64,000 nucleotides of DNA. Origin: DAOPXV01 sp964551445. Lineage in GTDB: Bacteria; Muiribacteriota; UBA9980. Shown here in pieces: positions 32,360 through 41,863 of the stretch (the first letter of the stretch is position 1; every line of letters begins with the position of its first letter). The notes below the pieces were generated by a model. The model did not search any database. It worked only from the letters and a program-made list of their open reading frames with translations, and was not told where the DNA came from. Made by a program: the position numbers and the translations under genes. The DNA is taken from positions 39,065 through 103,064 of the forward strand of contig CAZKCG010000013.1 in the NCBI GenBank assembly GCA_964551445.1, given 5' to 3'.

Positions 32360-33973
32360 TTATTCCAGGCTTATTTCTTCCGTTGCTTCAGTTATAACGC
32401 CGTCTTTGGGCGTGCCGATCTTTTCTTTAAGCTTTTGGATCCGCTTTTTATAATCTTCGCCGCCCGTCTTCAATTTAACTTCGGCAGTCTTTTTGGCAGC
32501 GGTTTTAACTTCGTGCGTCGAGGCTTCCAATGTTTTATCATCGGCTTTTTTCCCGTCGCTTTTTTTCTCAGACTTGATTTCCGAAGCGTCTTGCGTATCT
32601 TTCCCCGTATTTTTTAATTTCGCCTCGTTAGTATCGAGCTTAACTTCCGAACTATCCATCAGTTCGATCTCTTCGGTCTCTGAAAGTTCTCCGCGGCGTT
32701 TCTTTTCAAGTTTTATGAGGATGTCGAGATCTATAATGACCTCTTCCGTATCGTAAGGGCTTATGGCAAGCTCAGTCTCTGTTTTTATTCTGTCCTCGTC
32801 GACTTTTTTCATGTGTTCATAGCAGCGCAGAAGTATCCTGTGGGCTTTTACGAGATCGTCGGGTTCGGCGTCCAGCTTTTTAAAAGTATGCGATCTGGAT
32901 TCGGGATAGTCGAGGATGTCGTAGAGCATGTCTACCGCTTCGTCGTATTTAGCGTTATAGTAAAAATATGAAGCCTTGAAAAGGCCTTTTTGGACGTCGC
33001 TTAATCTGGGAAGGTAGTCGGCCAGTTTCTGCACGCCGCCCTTGCCGTAGAATCCGCCGCTTTCCTTCAAAAGATTGTTCGCGACCTTTATGTCTATGGA
33101 GCGTTTTTCATCGGCGGCCAGCATCATTTCAAATACGCCCTTCAATATCCAGACGCCTTCGTCGTAAAAGGGGGAGCGCAGGTATTTTCGGGTTTTAAAG
33201 TCCGTGAGAAGTTTTTCGGCTTCTTCGAGCTGGCCCGAAAGAACTAACAACTGGGCTTTTTTTGTTTTATACTGGGGCGTTTCCATGAAAGTTTCGGCTT
33301 CTTTATCGAGCGTCTTTAAAAGGTCGTAGGCTTCGATGGGATCTTCGAAACGGATCTCGTTCTCTATCTGAAAAAGGCGCACGTCGTTCTGCGTTAAAAA
33401 TACGCCGCCGATCTTGAAGTCGGAAGTGTAGAAAAAATCTTTTCTGAAAAGCTTTGAAAAATGAGTTCTGGCCCTTTTATAAACCTGTCTTTTCTGTTCT
33501 TCGCCGGAACGCATGAAATTTCTGATGGAATTGAAAAGGCCGAGGATGAGATGATATTCGTCCACGCGGTATTTGGCCTTCGCGAAATAGCGGATGTCGA
33601 GCTCGGACGCTTTGAGCATGTCCTGTATCTGTTTTACCTTGAAATTACCCTTTTTGAAAAGCACGTCAATATAAAAACTCTTGTAAAGCGCGTTGAAAAA
33701 GACCATGTCGTATTTCGTCTGGCCGGTGGCGCTCGTAAGAGTCCGTTCCAGAACGGAAATATTGTTGTTGAGCTTGCTTTCGTCATAGATTATCTTTTCG
33801 GTTTCAAGCGATACTATCACGCCGTGAAGCTGCTGCTGCGGCGAAAGGTTCAATATCGAATTCTGCGCACCGCCGCCTTTATCCGAAAAGCAGCCCTGAA
33901 GGCCGAAAGAGGCCATGGCGAAAATTATGGTTAAAAGGATCTTTTTTATGTTATGGGACGCGCTTTTTTTCAT
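32360..33973 (-). CDS. TPR-like lipoprotein
   Basis: A 537-residue protein with a lipoprotein signal peptide ending in LQGC (cysteine 28), so it is expected to be lipid-anchored. Residues about 110-430 are paired helices of TPR type (YDLLKTLDKEAETFMETPQYKTKKAQLLVLSG... style, plus AKYDEAVDMLYDILDYPESR), a layout found in assembly lipoproteins. The final 110 residues are Lys/Glu/Asp/Ser/Thr-rich and probably disordered (KKSDGKKADDKTLEAST and similar). It is not clearly BamD or any named family. It is last in the ruvX-side minus strand run, 65 bases after the large U32 gene. Confidence 0.65.
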   Translation of the reverse strand: MKKSASHNIKKILLTIIFAMASFGLQGCFSDKGGGAQNSILNLSPQQQLHGVIVSLETEKIIYDESKLNNNISVLERTLTSATGQTKYDMVFFNALYKSFYIDVLFKKGNFKVKQIQDMLKASELDIRYFAKAKYRVDEYHLILGLFNSIRNFMRSGEEQKRQVYKRARTHFSKLFRKDFFYTSDFKIGGVFLTQNDVRLFQIENEIRFEDPIEAYDLLKTLDKEAETFMETPQYKTKKAQLLVLSGQLEEAEKLLTDFKTRKYLRSPFYDEGVWILKGVFEMMLAADEKRSIDIKVANNLLKESGGFYGKGGVQKLADYLPRLSDVQKGLFKASYFYYNAKYDEAVDMLYDILDYPESRSHTFKKLDAEPDDLVKAHRILLRCYEHMKKVDEDRIKTETELAISPYDTEEVIIDLDILIKLEKKRRGELSETEEIELMDSSEVKLDTNEAKLKNTGKDTQDASEIKSEKKSDGKKADDKTLEASTHEVKTAAKKTAEVKLKTGGEDYKKRIQKLKEKIGTPKDGVITEATEEISLE

Positions 33974-34038
33974 TATAAACTGCCACCCTTATATTGTTTG
34001 TCCGTTTATTTTATCGGTTTTTTTTCGCATAAGTTAAA

Positions 34039-36624
34039 TTATTCCAATATGCGGTCTTTTTTTATGCCGTGCCCCGATAATGGCGAGGTCGAAGGATCCA
34101 GCCTGTAATTTTTAACGAAGGAGACCGTGTCCGAAAGGTCGGCGTCGAAATGTTTCGAGTAGTTAAAAAGCGAGAACGCGAATTTTTTAACCCCGAAAGC
34201 GGCGTATTCGTTCATGTAAGATGTCATATTCAAAAGGCCCGAGCTGTACGCGACCGTCTTTGAAGGATTTATGGCCGTTATATAGTGCGCGCCGTTTTTA
34301 AAAACGAGAGCGGCCATTCTAAACGGCGAGCCGGCGGGCGCCTCGTTATGATCGGCCTTGAAATAATTCATGTTCTGCCTGAAGAAATCGTAGGCGAAAG
34401 TCGCCACGGCGAGGTTTCCGAACGCTCTTATCCTGATCTTTTCGATCACTTCCGGGGCTTTTTCGGCCGCCGTTTTCAGAAAATTAATTATATCGTCATG
34501 GTTCAATTCAACCGACGGGCATATCTCATCGGCGCCCTGATTTATGAGGTAACAGCATGTATGCAGGTTAATTACATTCATCGATGAACCGGCGCTTAAG
34601 ATGAATTTTTTGCGCGTCTTTTTTGCGATCTTGCGCATTACTTCAAATTGTGAAAGATTATTGACGATGAATTTGGCGATCCCCGATTCGGCGGCCTGCG
34701 TGATAAGGTTTTCAAATATGACGGTCTCGCTCTGAAAGAGAACGGAAGGAAGTTCGACCGCCGCTTCCAGCCCTTTTTCAACGCACCATGCGGCGTATTT
34801 CACCATCGCGTCGGTCCCGCCGGGCCTCATAAAATAATTGAGGGACGCAGCCGCTTCATTGAAATGAGGGGCGAGTTCGCCGTTTATGAGTTCGTCAGAG
34901 AACAGAAGAAGTTCCATTTCCATTTTTTCGGGTTCTATTTTTAAGGCGTGCGGATGCCTCGGCGATTCGGGTTCGCCAAGTCCCAGCAAATGCCTGGAAT
35001 GGATATTTGAAGATATGAATTCTTTTTCATCGGCCTCGAATTTTTCGAAATCGGCGTGGAATCTGTCGAAAACCAGCTTCCCATATTTTTTCAGGCATGA
35101 GAGTGGAATGAAGATGCCTTCCACGTGAAATTTGACCTTGAATTTTTCGTCGGGGCAGGCGAATTTTGTTTTATCGTAGCACGCGAAGGTGTTTTTGACG
35201 GTTTCGGTAGAAAGCGAGTGTTTTTCGGCTTTGTGCGTTTCAATCGATTCAGTGGGATATTCGAATTTTTTGCCGTGGAACAATATCTCGGTTTTCATCG
35301 TGCGCCCGTAAATATCGACGCTTATCGATAACTGCTTCAAATGCCCTTCGGCTTTAGGGGCATCCTTATCCTGTAATATTTTCAGTTTTTTTATGGAGGA
35401 GGCTTCCTCGGAATGGACCAGATAGACTTTCGATATCACGAAGCCGCTTCTGTCTTTGGGATTTTTAGCGTCTTTTTCAAGCGTGAGGAATTTGAATTTT
35501 ATGAAAACGCTCTCGCCCTTTTCGGCTTTGAATATATGTTTTTTGTCGCGGTCGAATATCGCCTCTATTTTTATGAGGGCCCTCTCGCCTTCGGGCGATT
35601 CGAGATCTAAAAGATCGTTGGTCCCGATCGCGGCGCACATTTTTATTTTCATGGTAAGCGTGTCGGCCCAGAAATCCGAGATGTCGCGGGACGCCAGAAG
35701 GCCGTAATTCTGGTTCCTTTCGGAATATATGACGTCGCAGGTGGAGCGGCCTTTGAGATATCCCGTGCAGTAAGTGCGGTTATATGTCCTGCTCATTTTT
35801 TCGTTTATTCTGTAGGCTTCTTCCGGCGTCAGATTACGGGCCATGACGAGGTCGCAGGCTTCGCGCAGGGCCGAGGTGACGTTATAGATATATGAGGCGC
35901 TCCTGCCGCGGCCTTCGATCTTGAAGGACTTGACGCCGGCGTCGTATAATTCGGTGAGCATCGGCACCATCGAAATATCGCGCGTCGAAAGATAATATTT
36001 ATCGGGCCTTCCGATGGCTGAATATTTAAGGCGGCACATCTGCGAGCACAGGCCGCGGTTTCCGGAGCGGTTGTTGGCGAAGGAGCTCATGTAGCAGACG
36101 CCCGATATCGCGGAACACAAGGCGCCTGCGACGAAGGTTTCTATCTCGGGTTTTGATTCGGCGCATATCTGGCGGATCTCTTCTATCTGGCATTCACGGG
36201 ATAATATAACTCTTTTGACCTTGAGTTCGTGAAGCTTCGACACCGAATTGACGTTATGCGCGTTAGCCTGGGTGGAGGCGTGTATCTCGATCCCCGGAAA
36301 TATTTTTGACATGAGCGCTATCATTCCCAGATCCTGCATGATGAAGGCATCGCATCCGCATTCGCGGGCGGTCCTGACGGAGTTCACGAGCGTCTTTATC
36401 TCCGCGTCCTTGATGAGCGTGTTTAATGTCAGATACACTTTTTTATTCATTTTATGGGCGAGGGACGCGACCTCTTCAAGTTGGGGAAAAGTGAAGTTCT
36501 CTGCCATTTTTCGGGCGCCGTAATCTTTGAGGCCCAGATATATCGCGTCGCATCCGGCCGACATGGCGGCCTTCGCGGCGTCCATGCTTCCGGCTCCGGC
36601 GAGCAGTTCAACGAATCGATTCAT
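34039..36624 (-). CDS. Large peptidase U32-family protein
   Basis: The 861-residue protein opens with the U32 core (MNRFVELLAGAGSMDAAKAA, DAIYLG) and the U32 signature ETFVAGALCSAISGVCYMSS at 162-181. C170, C177, C193 and C197 are candidates for the iron-sulfur cluster ligands of this family. U32 members include RNA-modification proteins (RlhA, TrhP) as well as putative collagenases. The long C-terminal part, about 500 residues, resembles the DUF3656-type extension of large U32 proteins and ends in a second TIM-barrel-like half (KIRIRAFGNLAVATFAYDFF). A role in rRNA hydroxylation or uncharacterised peptidase activity are both possible. The start overlaps the plsC stop by 17 bases. Confidence 0.82.
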   Translation of the reverse strand: MNRFVELLAGAGSMDAAKAAMSAGCDAIYLGLKDYGARKMAENFTFPQLEEVASLAHKMNKKVYLTLNTLIKDAEIKTLVNSVRTARECGCDAFIMQDLGMIALMSKIFPGIEIHASTQANAHNVNSVSKLHELKVKRVILSRECQIEEIRQICAESKPEIETFVAGALCSAISGVCYMSSFANNRSGNRGLCSQMCRLKYSAIGRPDKYYLSTRDISMVPMLTELYDAGVKSFKIEGRGRSASYIYNVTSALREACDLVMARNLTPEEAYRINEKMSRTYNRTYCTGYLKGRSTCDVIYSERNQNYGLLASRDISDFWADTLTMKIKMCAAIGTNDLLDLESPEGERALIKIEAIFDRDKKHIFKAEKGESVFIKFKFLTLEKDAKNPKDRSGFVISKVYLVHSEEASSIKKLKILQDKDAPKAEGHLKQLSISVDIYGRTMKTEILFHGKKFEYPTESIETHKAEKHSLSTETVKNTFACYDKTKFACPDEKFKVKFHVEGIFIPLSCLKKYGKLVFDRFHADFEKFEADEKEFISSNIHSRHLLGLGEPESPRHPHALKIEPEKMEMELLLFSDELINGELAPHFNEAAASLNYFMRPGGTDAMVKYAAWCVEKGLEAAVELPSVLFQSETVIFENLITQAAESGIAKFIVNNLSQFEVMRKIAKKTRKKFILSAGSSMNVINLHTCCYLINQGADEICPSVELNHDDIINFLKTAAEKAPEVIEKIRIRAFGNLAVATFAYDFFRQNMNYFKADHNEAPAGSPFRMAALVFKNGAHYITAINPSKTVAYSSGLLNMTSYMNEYAAFGVKKFAFSLFNYSKHFDADLSDTVSFVKNYRLDPSTSPLSGHGIKKDRILE

Positions 36625-37267
36625 AAAGCTTTCCTATTTCCTCCATGGTTTTTGAGGTTATTATTTTGTATGCCTCGCGCTCGTCTTCGGGCTTGAGGTG
36701 CTCGAGTCCGTATATGTCGTCGAAAATAAGCGGCTGGCCTATCTTTATACGCACCCTCGAAATTCTGGGGACGAATTTGTTTTTAGGAAGTATCTCTCGC
36801 GTTCCTGAAATGGCGGCCGGAACGACTATGGCTTTTGATTTATAGGCTATCATTCCCGCGCCGGCTTTAGCGGGTCTTAATTCGCCGTCGGCGGATCTTG
36901 TGCCTTCCGGGAAAATGCCGAGGACCATGCCTTCTTTTATCTGCGCTATCGCCTGCCGCATGGCTCCTGAGTCGGCGCCTTCGCGGTTGATCGAGACGTG
37001 AGCCGCCTTTCTTATGCACCAGCCGAGCACCGGCACTGAAAAAAGGACTTTTTTCGCGAAAAATGACACCGGCACTTTTTGTATGAGCATATATAAAACG
37101 GGGTCGAGATTTGAGATATGGTTCGACGCGAGAAGCGCCCCCCGGCCTGTTTTATTTATGATGTCGAGATTTTCTTCGCCTTCGATCTCATAACGGATGA
37201 AGAAGATGGAGAAGAGCATCCTTAAAATTATTCTGAAAAAGTAGATATAAATTTTATATTCTTTCAT
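36608..37267 (-). CDS. plsC: 1-acyl-sn-glycerol-3-phosphate acyltransferase
   Basis: PlsC adds the second acyl chain to lysophosphatidic acid at the inner membrane. The 219-residue protein has the acyltransferase motif I NHISNLDP (HX4D type, about 49-56) and motif III FPEGTRS. A hydrophobic N-terminal segment (IYFFRIILRMLFSIFFI) anchors it. Motif II-like VSINRE and the later VVPAAISGTREI fit the family, and the length is normal. It follows cmk by 25 bases and overlaps the large U32 gene. The cmk-plsC neighbourhood is common in many bacteria. Confidence 0.92.
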   Translation of the reverse strand: MKEYKIYIYFFRIILRMLFSIFFIRYEIEGEENLDIINKTGRGALLASNHISNLDPVLYMLIQKVPVSFFAKKVLFSVPVLGWCIRKAAHVSINREGADSGAMRQAIAQIKEGMVLGIFPEGTRSADGELRPAKAGAGMIAYKSKAIVVPAAISGTREILPKNKFVPRISRVRIKIGQPLIFDDIYGLEHLKPEDEREAYKIITSKTMEEIGKLYESIR

Positions 37268-37292
37268 TTTTAGACCCGTACTTTCCCTTTTT

Positions 37293-38003
37293 TTATTTTA
37301 AATTAAAGCTTTTTTCAGCCATTTTAACTATCTTTGCGATCACTTCGGCCGCGCTCATATCGGACGTATCGAGTTCCACCGCGTCATCCGCCATTTTTAA
37401 AGGCGCTATAGCCCTTGTCTCATCCATTCTGTCGCGGCTTACGACGTCTTCGAGAACTTTTTCGAAAACGGCGCTGTCGCCTTTAGCGATCAATTCGTCA
37501 AAACGCCTTTTGGCGCGCACTTCGGCTTTCGCGGTGAGAAACACTTTTAAAACCGAATCGGGAAGAACGCATGTGCCGATATCTCTTCCGTCCATTACGA
37601 CCGGGTGCGTTGCGGCGAAACTTCTGAGTTTTTCATTGACCTTGTCGCGCACCGGCGGATTGGACGCTACGAGCGGAACGAAGCGTGAAACTTCTTCCGT
37701 GCGTATCCGGTTTCCTACGGATTCGCCGTTTAAAAGAACGGTGAAATTCGAATCCGATACCATGAAGCCTATATCGAATTTTTTAAGTTCAGAGGAAAGG
37801 ACGCTTCCGTCGGTTATTCGGACCTTCGCTTCGGGTCCGAATCTTTCGATGAAATAAAGCGCGCATGTGCGGTATATCGCGCCTGAATCAACGTATGTGA
37901 AGCCGAGCTTTTCAGCGACCTTTTTCGCGACGGTCGATTTTCCGGACCCGGCAGGGCCGTCTATTGCGAGGCTTTTTGTGAAATTCTTCAATTTTATCAC
38001 CAC
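37293..38003 (-). CDS. cmk: Cytidylate kinase
   Basis: Cmk phosphorylates CMP and dCMP to the diphosphates. The 236-residue protein has the P-loop DGPAGSGKST, the substrate segment YVDSGAIYR, DGRDIGTCVLPD and the LID-type RDRMDETRAIAPL. Length is normal. The start is uncertain: the GTG at 38003 has no visible ribosome site, while a TTG at 37991 has GGTGA upstream and gives MKNFTKSLAIDGPAG, the usual family beginning. A 194-base gap separates it from aroA, holding a CATCCGG/CCGGATG hairpin (38145-38161) without a T-run. plsC follows directly. Confidence 0.93.
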   Translation of the reverse strand: MVIKLKNFTKSLAIDGPAGSGKSTVAKKVAEKLGFTYVDSGAIYRTCALYFIERFGPEAKVRITDGSVLSSELKKFDIGFMVSDSNFTVLLNGESVGNRIRTEEVSRFVPLVASNPPVRDKVNEKLRSFAATHPVVMDGRDIGTCVLPDSVLKVFLTAKAEVRAKRRFDELIAKGDSAVFEKVLEDVVSRDRMDETRAIAPLKMADDAVELDTSDMSAAEVIAKIVKMAEKSFNLK

Positions 38004-38197
38004 TTGTTAATATATTTTGTGAAGTATGAGCCGCTTCTATTTTTAAATTGCGTTCCCGCCGTTTATATTTAACTTCCATGCCGTGCCGTCATCCGGCCCG
38101 TTGAAAATATTACTGCTTTTTAACTCCGTTTGCGGCATTTCAGGCATCCGGCTTCCGGATGTCGATCCGGTTTTATCGATATAAAATGATAATGAAC

Positions 38198-39577
38198 CTA
38201 TTTTATTTCAAACTTAAATCCCATTTTATCGAGCTCTTCAAAAAACGCCGGATTTGAAACCTTTACGCATTCGGTATTTTTGACGCTGAAATCACATCCG
38301 GATACGATGCCGGCGATAATAAATGTCATGGTCATTCTGTGGTCATTTTTCGGGTCCAGGTCCGCTCCGTGAAGTTTTTTAACTCCCCTGATAATGAGTG
38401 AGTCGTTTTTAACTGAAATGTCCGCGCCCATTTTTTTGAGCCCTTCCGAAAGTACCGAAAGCCTGTCGGACTCCTTGACGCGAAGTTCCGAAAGACCGGA
38501 TATCAAACTCGTTCCATCGGCCAGGGCGAGCGTGAGAGCGAGCATCGGTATTTCGTCTATCGTTGAAATTATTTCTTCCGGGTCGTCCATGCTCACCGGG
38601 AAAATATTTCTTTTTATAGAACCCGCCGTTACCGATATATCCGCTTTTTCTTCGTTCGAAACGGTTTTGCAGCGGGCGTATTCAACTTTGAAACCGGCGG
38701 CGGCCAGAGATGTTAAAAACCCCAGTCTCGTTTCATTCACGAGCGTTTCTTTTGCGGTAATATTGAACGGCACTCCGTGAACGGTTTGAAAAAGAGCTGA
38801 AAGTCCGAGGTAGAACGAAGCGGTTGAAATATCATTGGCGATATTTATTGAAGCAGGCTGAACCGTTTGTTTTCCGGGTACGCTGATCTTGATATGACCG
38901 TCGCGGGTTTCCGCTAATTCGGCTTCGAGTGCGAAATTTGGAAACATCAGTTCCGTATGGTTTCTCGTTTCGTATCGTTCGGTTATGACGGTCGTGCCGC
39001 GCGCGCTGATAGCGGCCATCATTAAAGCCGTCTTTACCTGGGCGCTGCCAGCCGCGTTGTCGAATTTTATCGCTTTTAATTTCGAGCCTTTTATCGAGGC
39101 CGGAAGATTTCCGCCGCTTCGCAATATTATATTCGCGCCCATTTTTTCGAGCGGCGCCGAAACCCTTTTCATAGGTCTTTTAGCGAGCGAAGCGTCGCCG
39201 GCTAAAAAAAAACTTTTTCCATCGATACCCGCAAGCGCTCCCATAAGGAATCTAGCGCCCGAGCCCGAATTTTCACAGTCTATGAAACCGTCCGGTTCGA
39301 TGAAATTCTCAATGCCAGGGCTTTTTATTTTCAATGTTTTATCGGCCGCCGAAAATTCGATCTTAACTCCGAGTTTTTCAAGCGCCGCGAGGGTCGTCAG
39401 ACAATCACCCGCGAGCGACGGATTTTTTATCTTCGATGTCCCCGCAGCCATTGCGGATAATATCATCGCCCTGTGCGTGATAGATTTATCGCCGCCGGAA
39501 GATATCTCGAATTTTTTCGAAATACCTTTTCCGTATATCGTTTTATTGTCGCTTGCGCGATAATAAAAGGCCGCCAT
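38198..39577 (-). CDS. aroA: 3-phosphoshikimate 1-carboxyvinyltransferase (EPSP synthase)
   Basis: AroA joins shikimate-3-phosphate and phosphoenolpyruvate in aromatic amino-acid synthesis. The 459-residue protein has the substrate-binding GDKSITHRAMIL, DNAAGSAQVKTALMMAA, YETRNHTELMF, MDDPEEIISTIDEIPMLA and LRVKESDRL segments expected of the family. The length is slightly above the usual 425-440. The ATG overlaps the stop of the DUF4911 gene (TAATG), so the two are translationally coupled. No other shikimate-pathway gene lies nearby; the surroundings are cmk and RNA-related genes. Confidence 0.95.
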   Translation of the reverse strand: MAAFYYRASDNKTIYGKGISKKFEISSGGDKSITHRAMILSAMAAGTSKIKNPSLAGDCLTTLAALEKLGVKIEFSAADKTLKIKSPGIENFIEPDGFIDCENSGSGARFLMGALAGIDGKSFFLAGDASLAKRPMKRVSAPLEKMGANIILRSGGNLPASIKGSKLKAIKFDNAAGSAQVKTALMMAAISARGTTVITERYETRNHTELMFPNFALEAELAETRDGHIKISVPGKQTVQPASINIANDISTASFYLGLSALFQTVHGVPFNITAKETLVNETRLGFLTSLAAAGFKVEYARCKTVSNEEKADISVTAGSIKRNIFPVSMDDPEEIISTIDEIPMLALTLALADGTSLISGLSELRVKESDRLSVLSEGLKKMGADISVKNDSLIIRGVKKLHGADLDPKNDHRMTMTFIIAGIVSGCDFSVKNTECVKVSNPAFFEELDKMGFKFEIK

Positions 39578-39840
39578 TATTTATCTTCCTCTAAAGGTTT
39601 TATCTTAAGGTCCATTCTATCAAGGCTTTTTAAAATTTTCTTGAAAAGCTCGACGTAATCGTCGGCAACGTTTGCCACGACTATCGAGCCGGGCCCGTCT
39701 GAATTTTTGTGTATCCCGCCCGTCGCCGTTCTTTTTTCAGGCGTCATTTCGGTCGTTATTACGCCCACGTCCTCGTAGGATTCGAGTATATGAGCGAAAA
39801 GATGAATGTTTTCCGGCGGCATTTCAAAAGAAAATCTCAT
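39577..39840 (-). CDS. Small DUF4911-like protein
   Basis: An 87-residue protein (MRFSFEMPPENIHLFAHILESYEDVGVITT...). Its alternation of beta strand, helix, beta strand and a final helix (LFKKILKSLDRMDLKI) and its size resemble DUF4911, a family without known function that occurs near U32 and tRNA-modification genes in several phyla. The assignment is by pattern only. The stop overlaps the aroA start by one base and the start overlaps the U32 stop by one base, so it is tightly embedded between both. That position makes it a real gene rather than a chance frame. Confidence 0.65.
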   Translation of the reverse strand: MRFSFEMPPENIHLFAHILESYEDVGVITTEMTPEKRTATGGIHKNSDGPGSIVVANVADDYVELFKKILKSLDRMDLKIKPLEEDK

Positions 39841-41123
39841 CAGTCCGAGTTCCTTTCGCGGATGAGATCATATTCTGAAAACAATATATTCTCCGCGCCC
39901 GATATCGTTATAAAGGCTTCTTTCTGATTGGTCGCCTTCGCCATGATTCCGCCTTCGGCGTCCTTCATCGAGGCTATATCTAATTCAAATATTCCGGCGG
40001 GCGATACGAATTCGTATCTTCGGCCCGTGAAAATATTGTTTTTAACGGAAACCTTGTATTCGCAAGGGCCGGTTTTTTCGTTTATAATGCCTGTCATTCT
40101 ATATGTTTTAGTGTACTTTGAATCGGCGTAATTATGGTCCTTTGATTTAATGCCGCCAAGGTAAAATCCTTTTATATAACCGCGGTTGGAGACCGAATTG
40201 AGCATCGAAAAAGTTTCTTCAGGAACTATGAATTCTTTGTTTTCGGCGGCGGCTTTTTCAAAAGCGTCGAAAGCTATCCTGTGCGCGAGCGTTACAAGAG
40301 CCACATAATGCGGCCCTTTGATGCGGCCTTCGATCTTGAAGCCGCGCACGCCGGCCTCATATAATTTCGGAAGCAGATCGACGGCCATGAGATCGCGGGA
40401 ATTGAAAATATATGTTTCGCCTTTTGAATCGCAGCCTTCAGGCAGCGTCTTATCGCACTGCTGGACTATCTGCATATATTCGCCGGGCCTTTTTTCCTCG
40501 ACCAGATAATATTTCCATCTGCACGCCTGAGCGCACGCGCCGTCGTTCGCTCCGCGATCCGTTAAAAAATTCGACAGAAGGCAGCGTCCCGAATACGACA
40601 TGCACATGGCGCCATGTATAAAAGCTTCAAGCGTAAGCCCTTCAACTTTCGGAAAATTTTGAATTTCCGCGAGAGAACATTCCCGCGCGAGATTGACCCT
40701 TGAAACGCCCTGTCCGCGATAGAATTTAAGCGACAGTGAATTCGCGGACGAGGCCTGCGTCGAAAGGTGAAGGTTCGCTTTAAGTCCTATTTCTTTCGCC
40801 GTCATAAGAACCGCCATGTCTGAAAAGATCACTGCGTCGACTTTAATAGAGTCAAGGAACGCCAGATATTCTTTTAAATCGCTTATTTTATCTTCATGGA
40901 TTATTGAATTGACAGTCACGAAAAGCTTTTTGCCGAGCGAGTGAAGATATTCCGCCGCGAAAGCGAGTTCTTCGCGCGAAAAATTCTTGCATTTAGCGCG
41001 CAGCGAGAAATCGTTTGTTCCGCAATAAATCGCGTCGGCGCCGAATTTGGCCGCTATCTTAAGCCTTTCCAGATCGCCCGCGCCCACTACGAGTTCGGGT
41101 TTTATAAATTCTTTTTGAGACAA
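39840..41123 (-). CDS. U32-family tRNA hydroxylation protein TrhP-like
   Basis: The 427-residue protein opens with the U32 core (KPELVVGAGDLERLKIAAKFGADAIY) and has the signature EAFIHGAMCMSYSGRCLLS at 166-184. C174, C181, C197 and C201 are candidates for cluster ligands. Its length and the ACRWKYYLVEE region match TrhP (YegQ)-type U32 proteins, which act with prephenate in 5-hydroxyuridine formation in tRNA. The TrhP name is by resemblance only. A second, larger U32 gene lies 4.5 kb downstream in the same run. It is 34 bases after ruvX and overlaps the DUF4911 gene by one base. Confidence 0.82.
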   Translation of the reverse strand: MSQKEFIKPELVVGAGDLERLKIAAKFGADAIYCGTNDFSLRAKCKNFSREELAFAAEYLHSLGKKLFVTVNSIIHEDKISDLKEYLAFLDSIKVDAVIFSDMAVLMTAKEIGLKANLHLSTQASSANSLSLKFYRGQGVSRVNLARECSLAEIQNFPKVEGLTLEAFIHGAMCMSYSGRCLLSNFLTDRGANDGACAQACRWKYYLVEEKRPGEYMQIVQQCDKTLPEGCDSKGETYIFNSRDLMAVDLLPKLYEAGVRGFKIEGRIKGPHYVALVTLAHRIAFDAFEKAAAENKEFIVPEETFSMLNSVSNRGYIKGFYLGGIKSKDHNYADSKYTKTYRMTGIINEKTGPCEYKVSVKNNIFTGRRYEFVSPAGIFELDIASMKDAEGGIMAKATNQKEAFITISGAENILFSEYDLIRERNSD

Positions 41124-41156
41124 AATATTATCTTCCTTACCGTAAAAAACTTTAGA

Positions 41157-41588
41157 TCACTGTTTTTTTATCTTTAAATTCATATCGTCGAGGAACTTCT
41201 GTAAAATGATCTTGGCCGCGAGCCCGTCGACGACGCTTTTTCTTTTTTTCCGGCTCATATTGGCCTCTATCAAAATACTGTTTGAGGCCCGCGTCGTCAT
41301 GCGTTCGTCAAAAAATTCAACGCGCAGTTCGCCGTATTCGAATTTGTTTTCGAGCTTTTCTCCGAATTCTCTGGCCGCCCTGCACATGTCGCCCTCCCCG
41401 CCCTCGCGGTTAAAGGGAAGTCCTATCACGACATTAGTGATCTCTTCCGAGCGGCATATTTCAGCTACCGCGTCGACCGCCCTGCCGTCGCTTTTAACCG
41501 TGACGGAATTAGCCGAAATAGTGAGTGTCCTGTCTGAAACTGCGACGCCGATGCGGGCCGTTCCATAGTCTATGGCCATGTAACGCAT
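41157..41588 (-). CDS. ruvX: Putative pre-16S rRNA nuclease / Holliday junction resolvase family (YqgF)
   Basis: YqgF is an RNase H-fold nuclease implicated in 16S rRNA 5' end maturation. The 143-residue protein has the first strand MAIDYGTARIGVAV with the catalytic-type Asp, VVIGLPFN, and VEFFDERMTTRASNSIL, with the final DGLAAKIILQKFLDD. This is the expected set and length. The predicted promoter places the start of the mRNA only about a base before ATG 41588, so the transcript may be leaderless or use the internal ATG at 41579 (MAIDYG). It heads the minus strand run through to the lipoprotein gene. Confidence 0.93.
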   Translation of the reverse strand: MRYMAIDYGTARIGVAVSDRTLTISANSVTVKSDGRAVDAVAEICRSEEITNVVIGLPFNREGGEGDMCRAAREFGEKLENKFEYGELRVEFFDERMTTRASNSILIEANMSRKKRKSVVDGLAAKIILQKFLDDMNLKIKKQ

Positions 41589-41595
41589 GACGCTG

Positions 41596-41624
41596 ATTTT
41601 ATCAGATTACGCCCTTTTTGTCAA
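41596..41624 (-). promoter_or_regulatory. Promoter of the ruvX run
   Basis: On the minus strand TTGACA (41624-41619) and TAAAAT (41601-41596) are 17 bases apart. Only seven bases separate the -10 from ATG 41588, so transcription would start at or next to the start codon. Confidence 0.7.
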
Positions 41625-41656
41625 ATGACTTATATTATATCAATAGAAGTTAAACG

Positions 41657-41685
41657 TTGATTTCAAAGTTCATGTATGGTAATAT
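41657..41685 (+). promoter_or_regulatory. Probable promoter of the cyclase gene
   Basis: TTGATT and TAATAT are 17 bases apart. The leader to 41864 would be about 170 bases. It faces away from the ruvX promoter. Confidence 0.45.
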
Positions 41686-41863
41686 TTATCGCTGAAGCCG
41701 GTTCTAATTAGCATATTGAAAAAAACATCCGCCGATTAAGAACGGAACTCGCAGTCAACCTTGATTTTAATTGTAAATTTTTGCTATTCAAGTAAAAAGT
41801 AAAGCGTCCGAAAGACCTGTGCTGGTTTGTTCGTAAACATGAATATGTCATGATTAAAGAAAA

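Noticed and set aside
38145..38161. CATCCGG/CCGGATG hairpin between aroA and cmk as a terminator
   Set aside because: No T-run on either strand; it stays a minor structural note.
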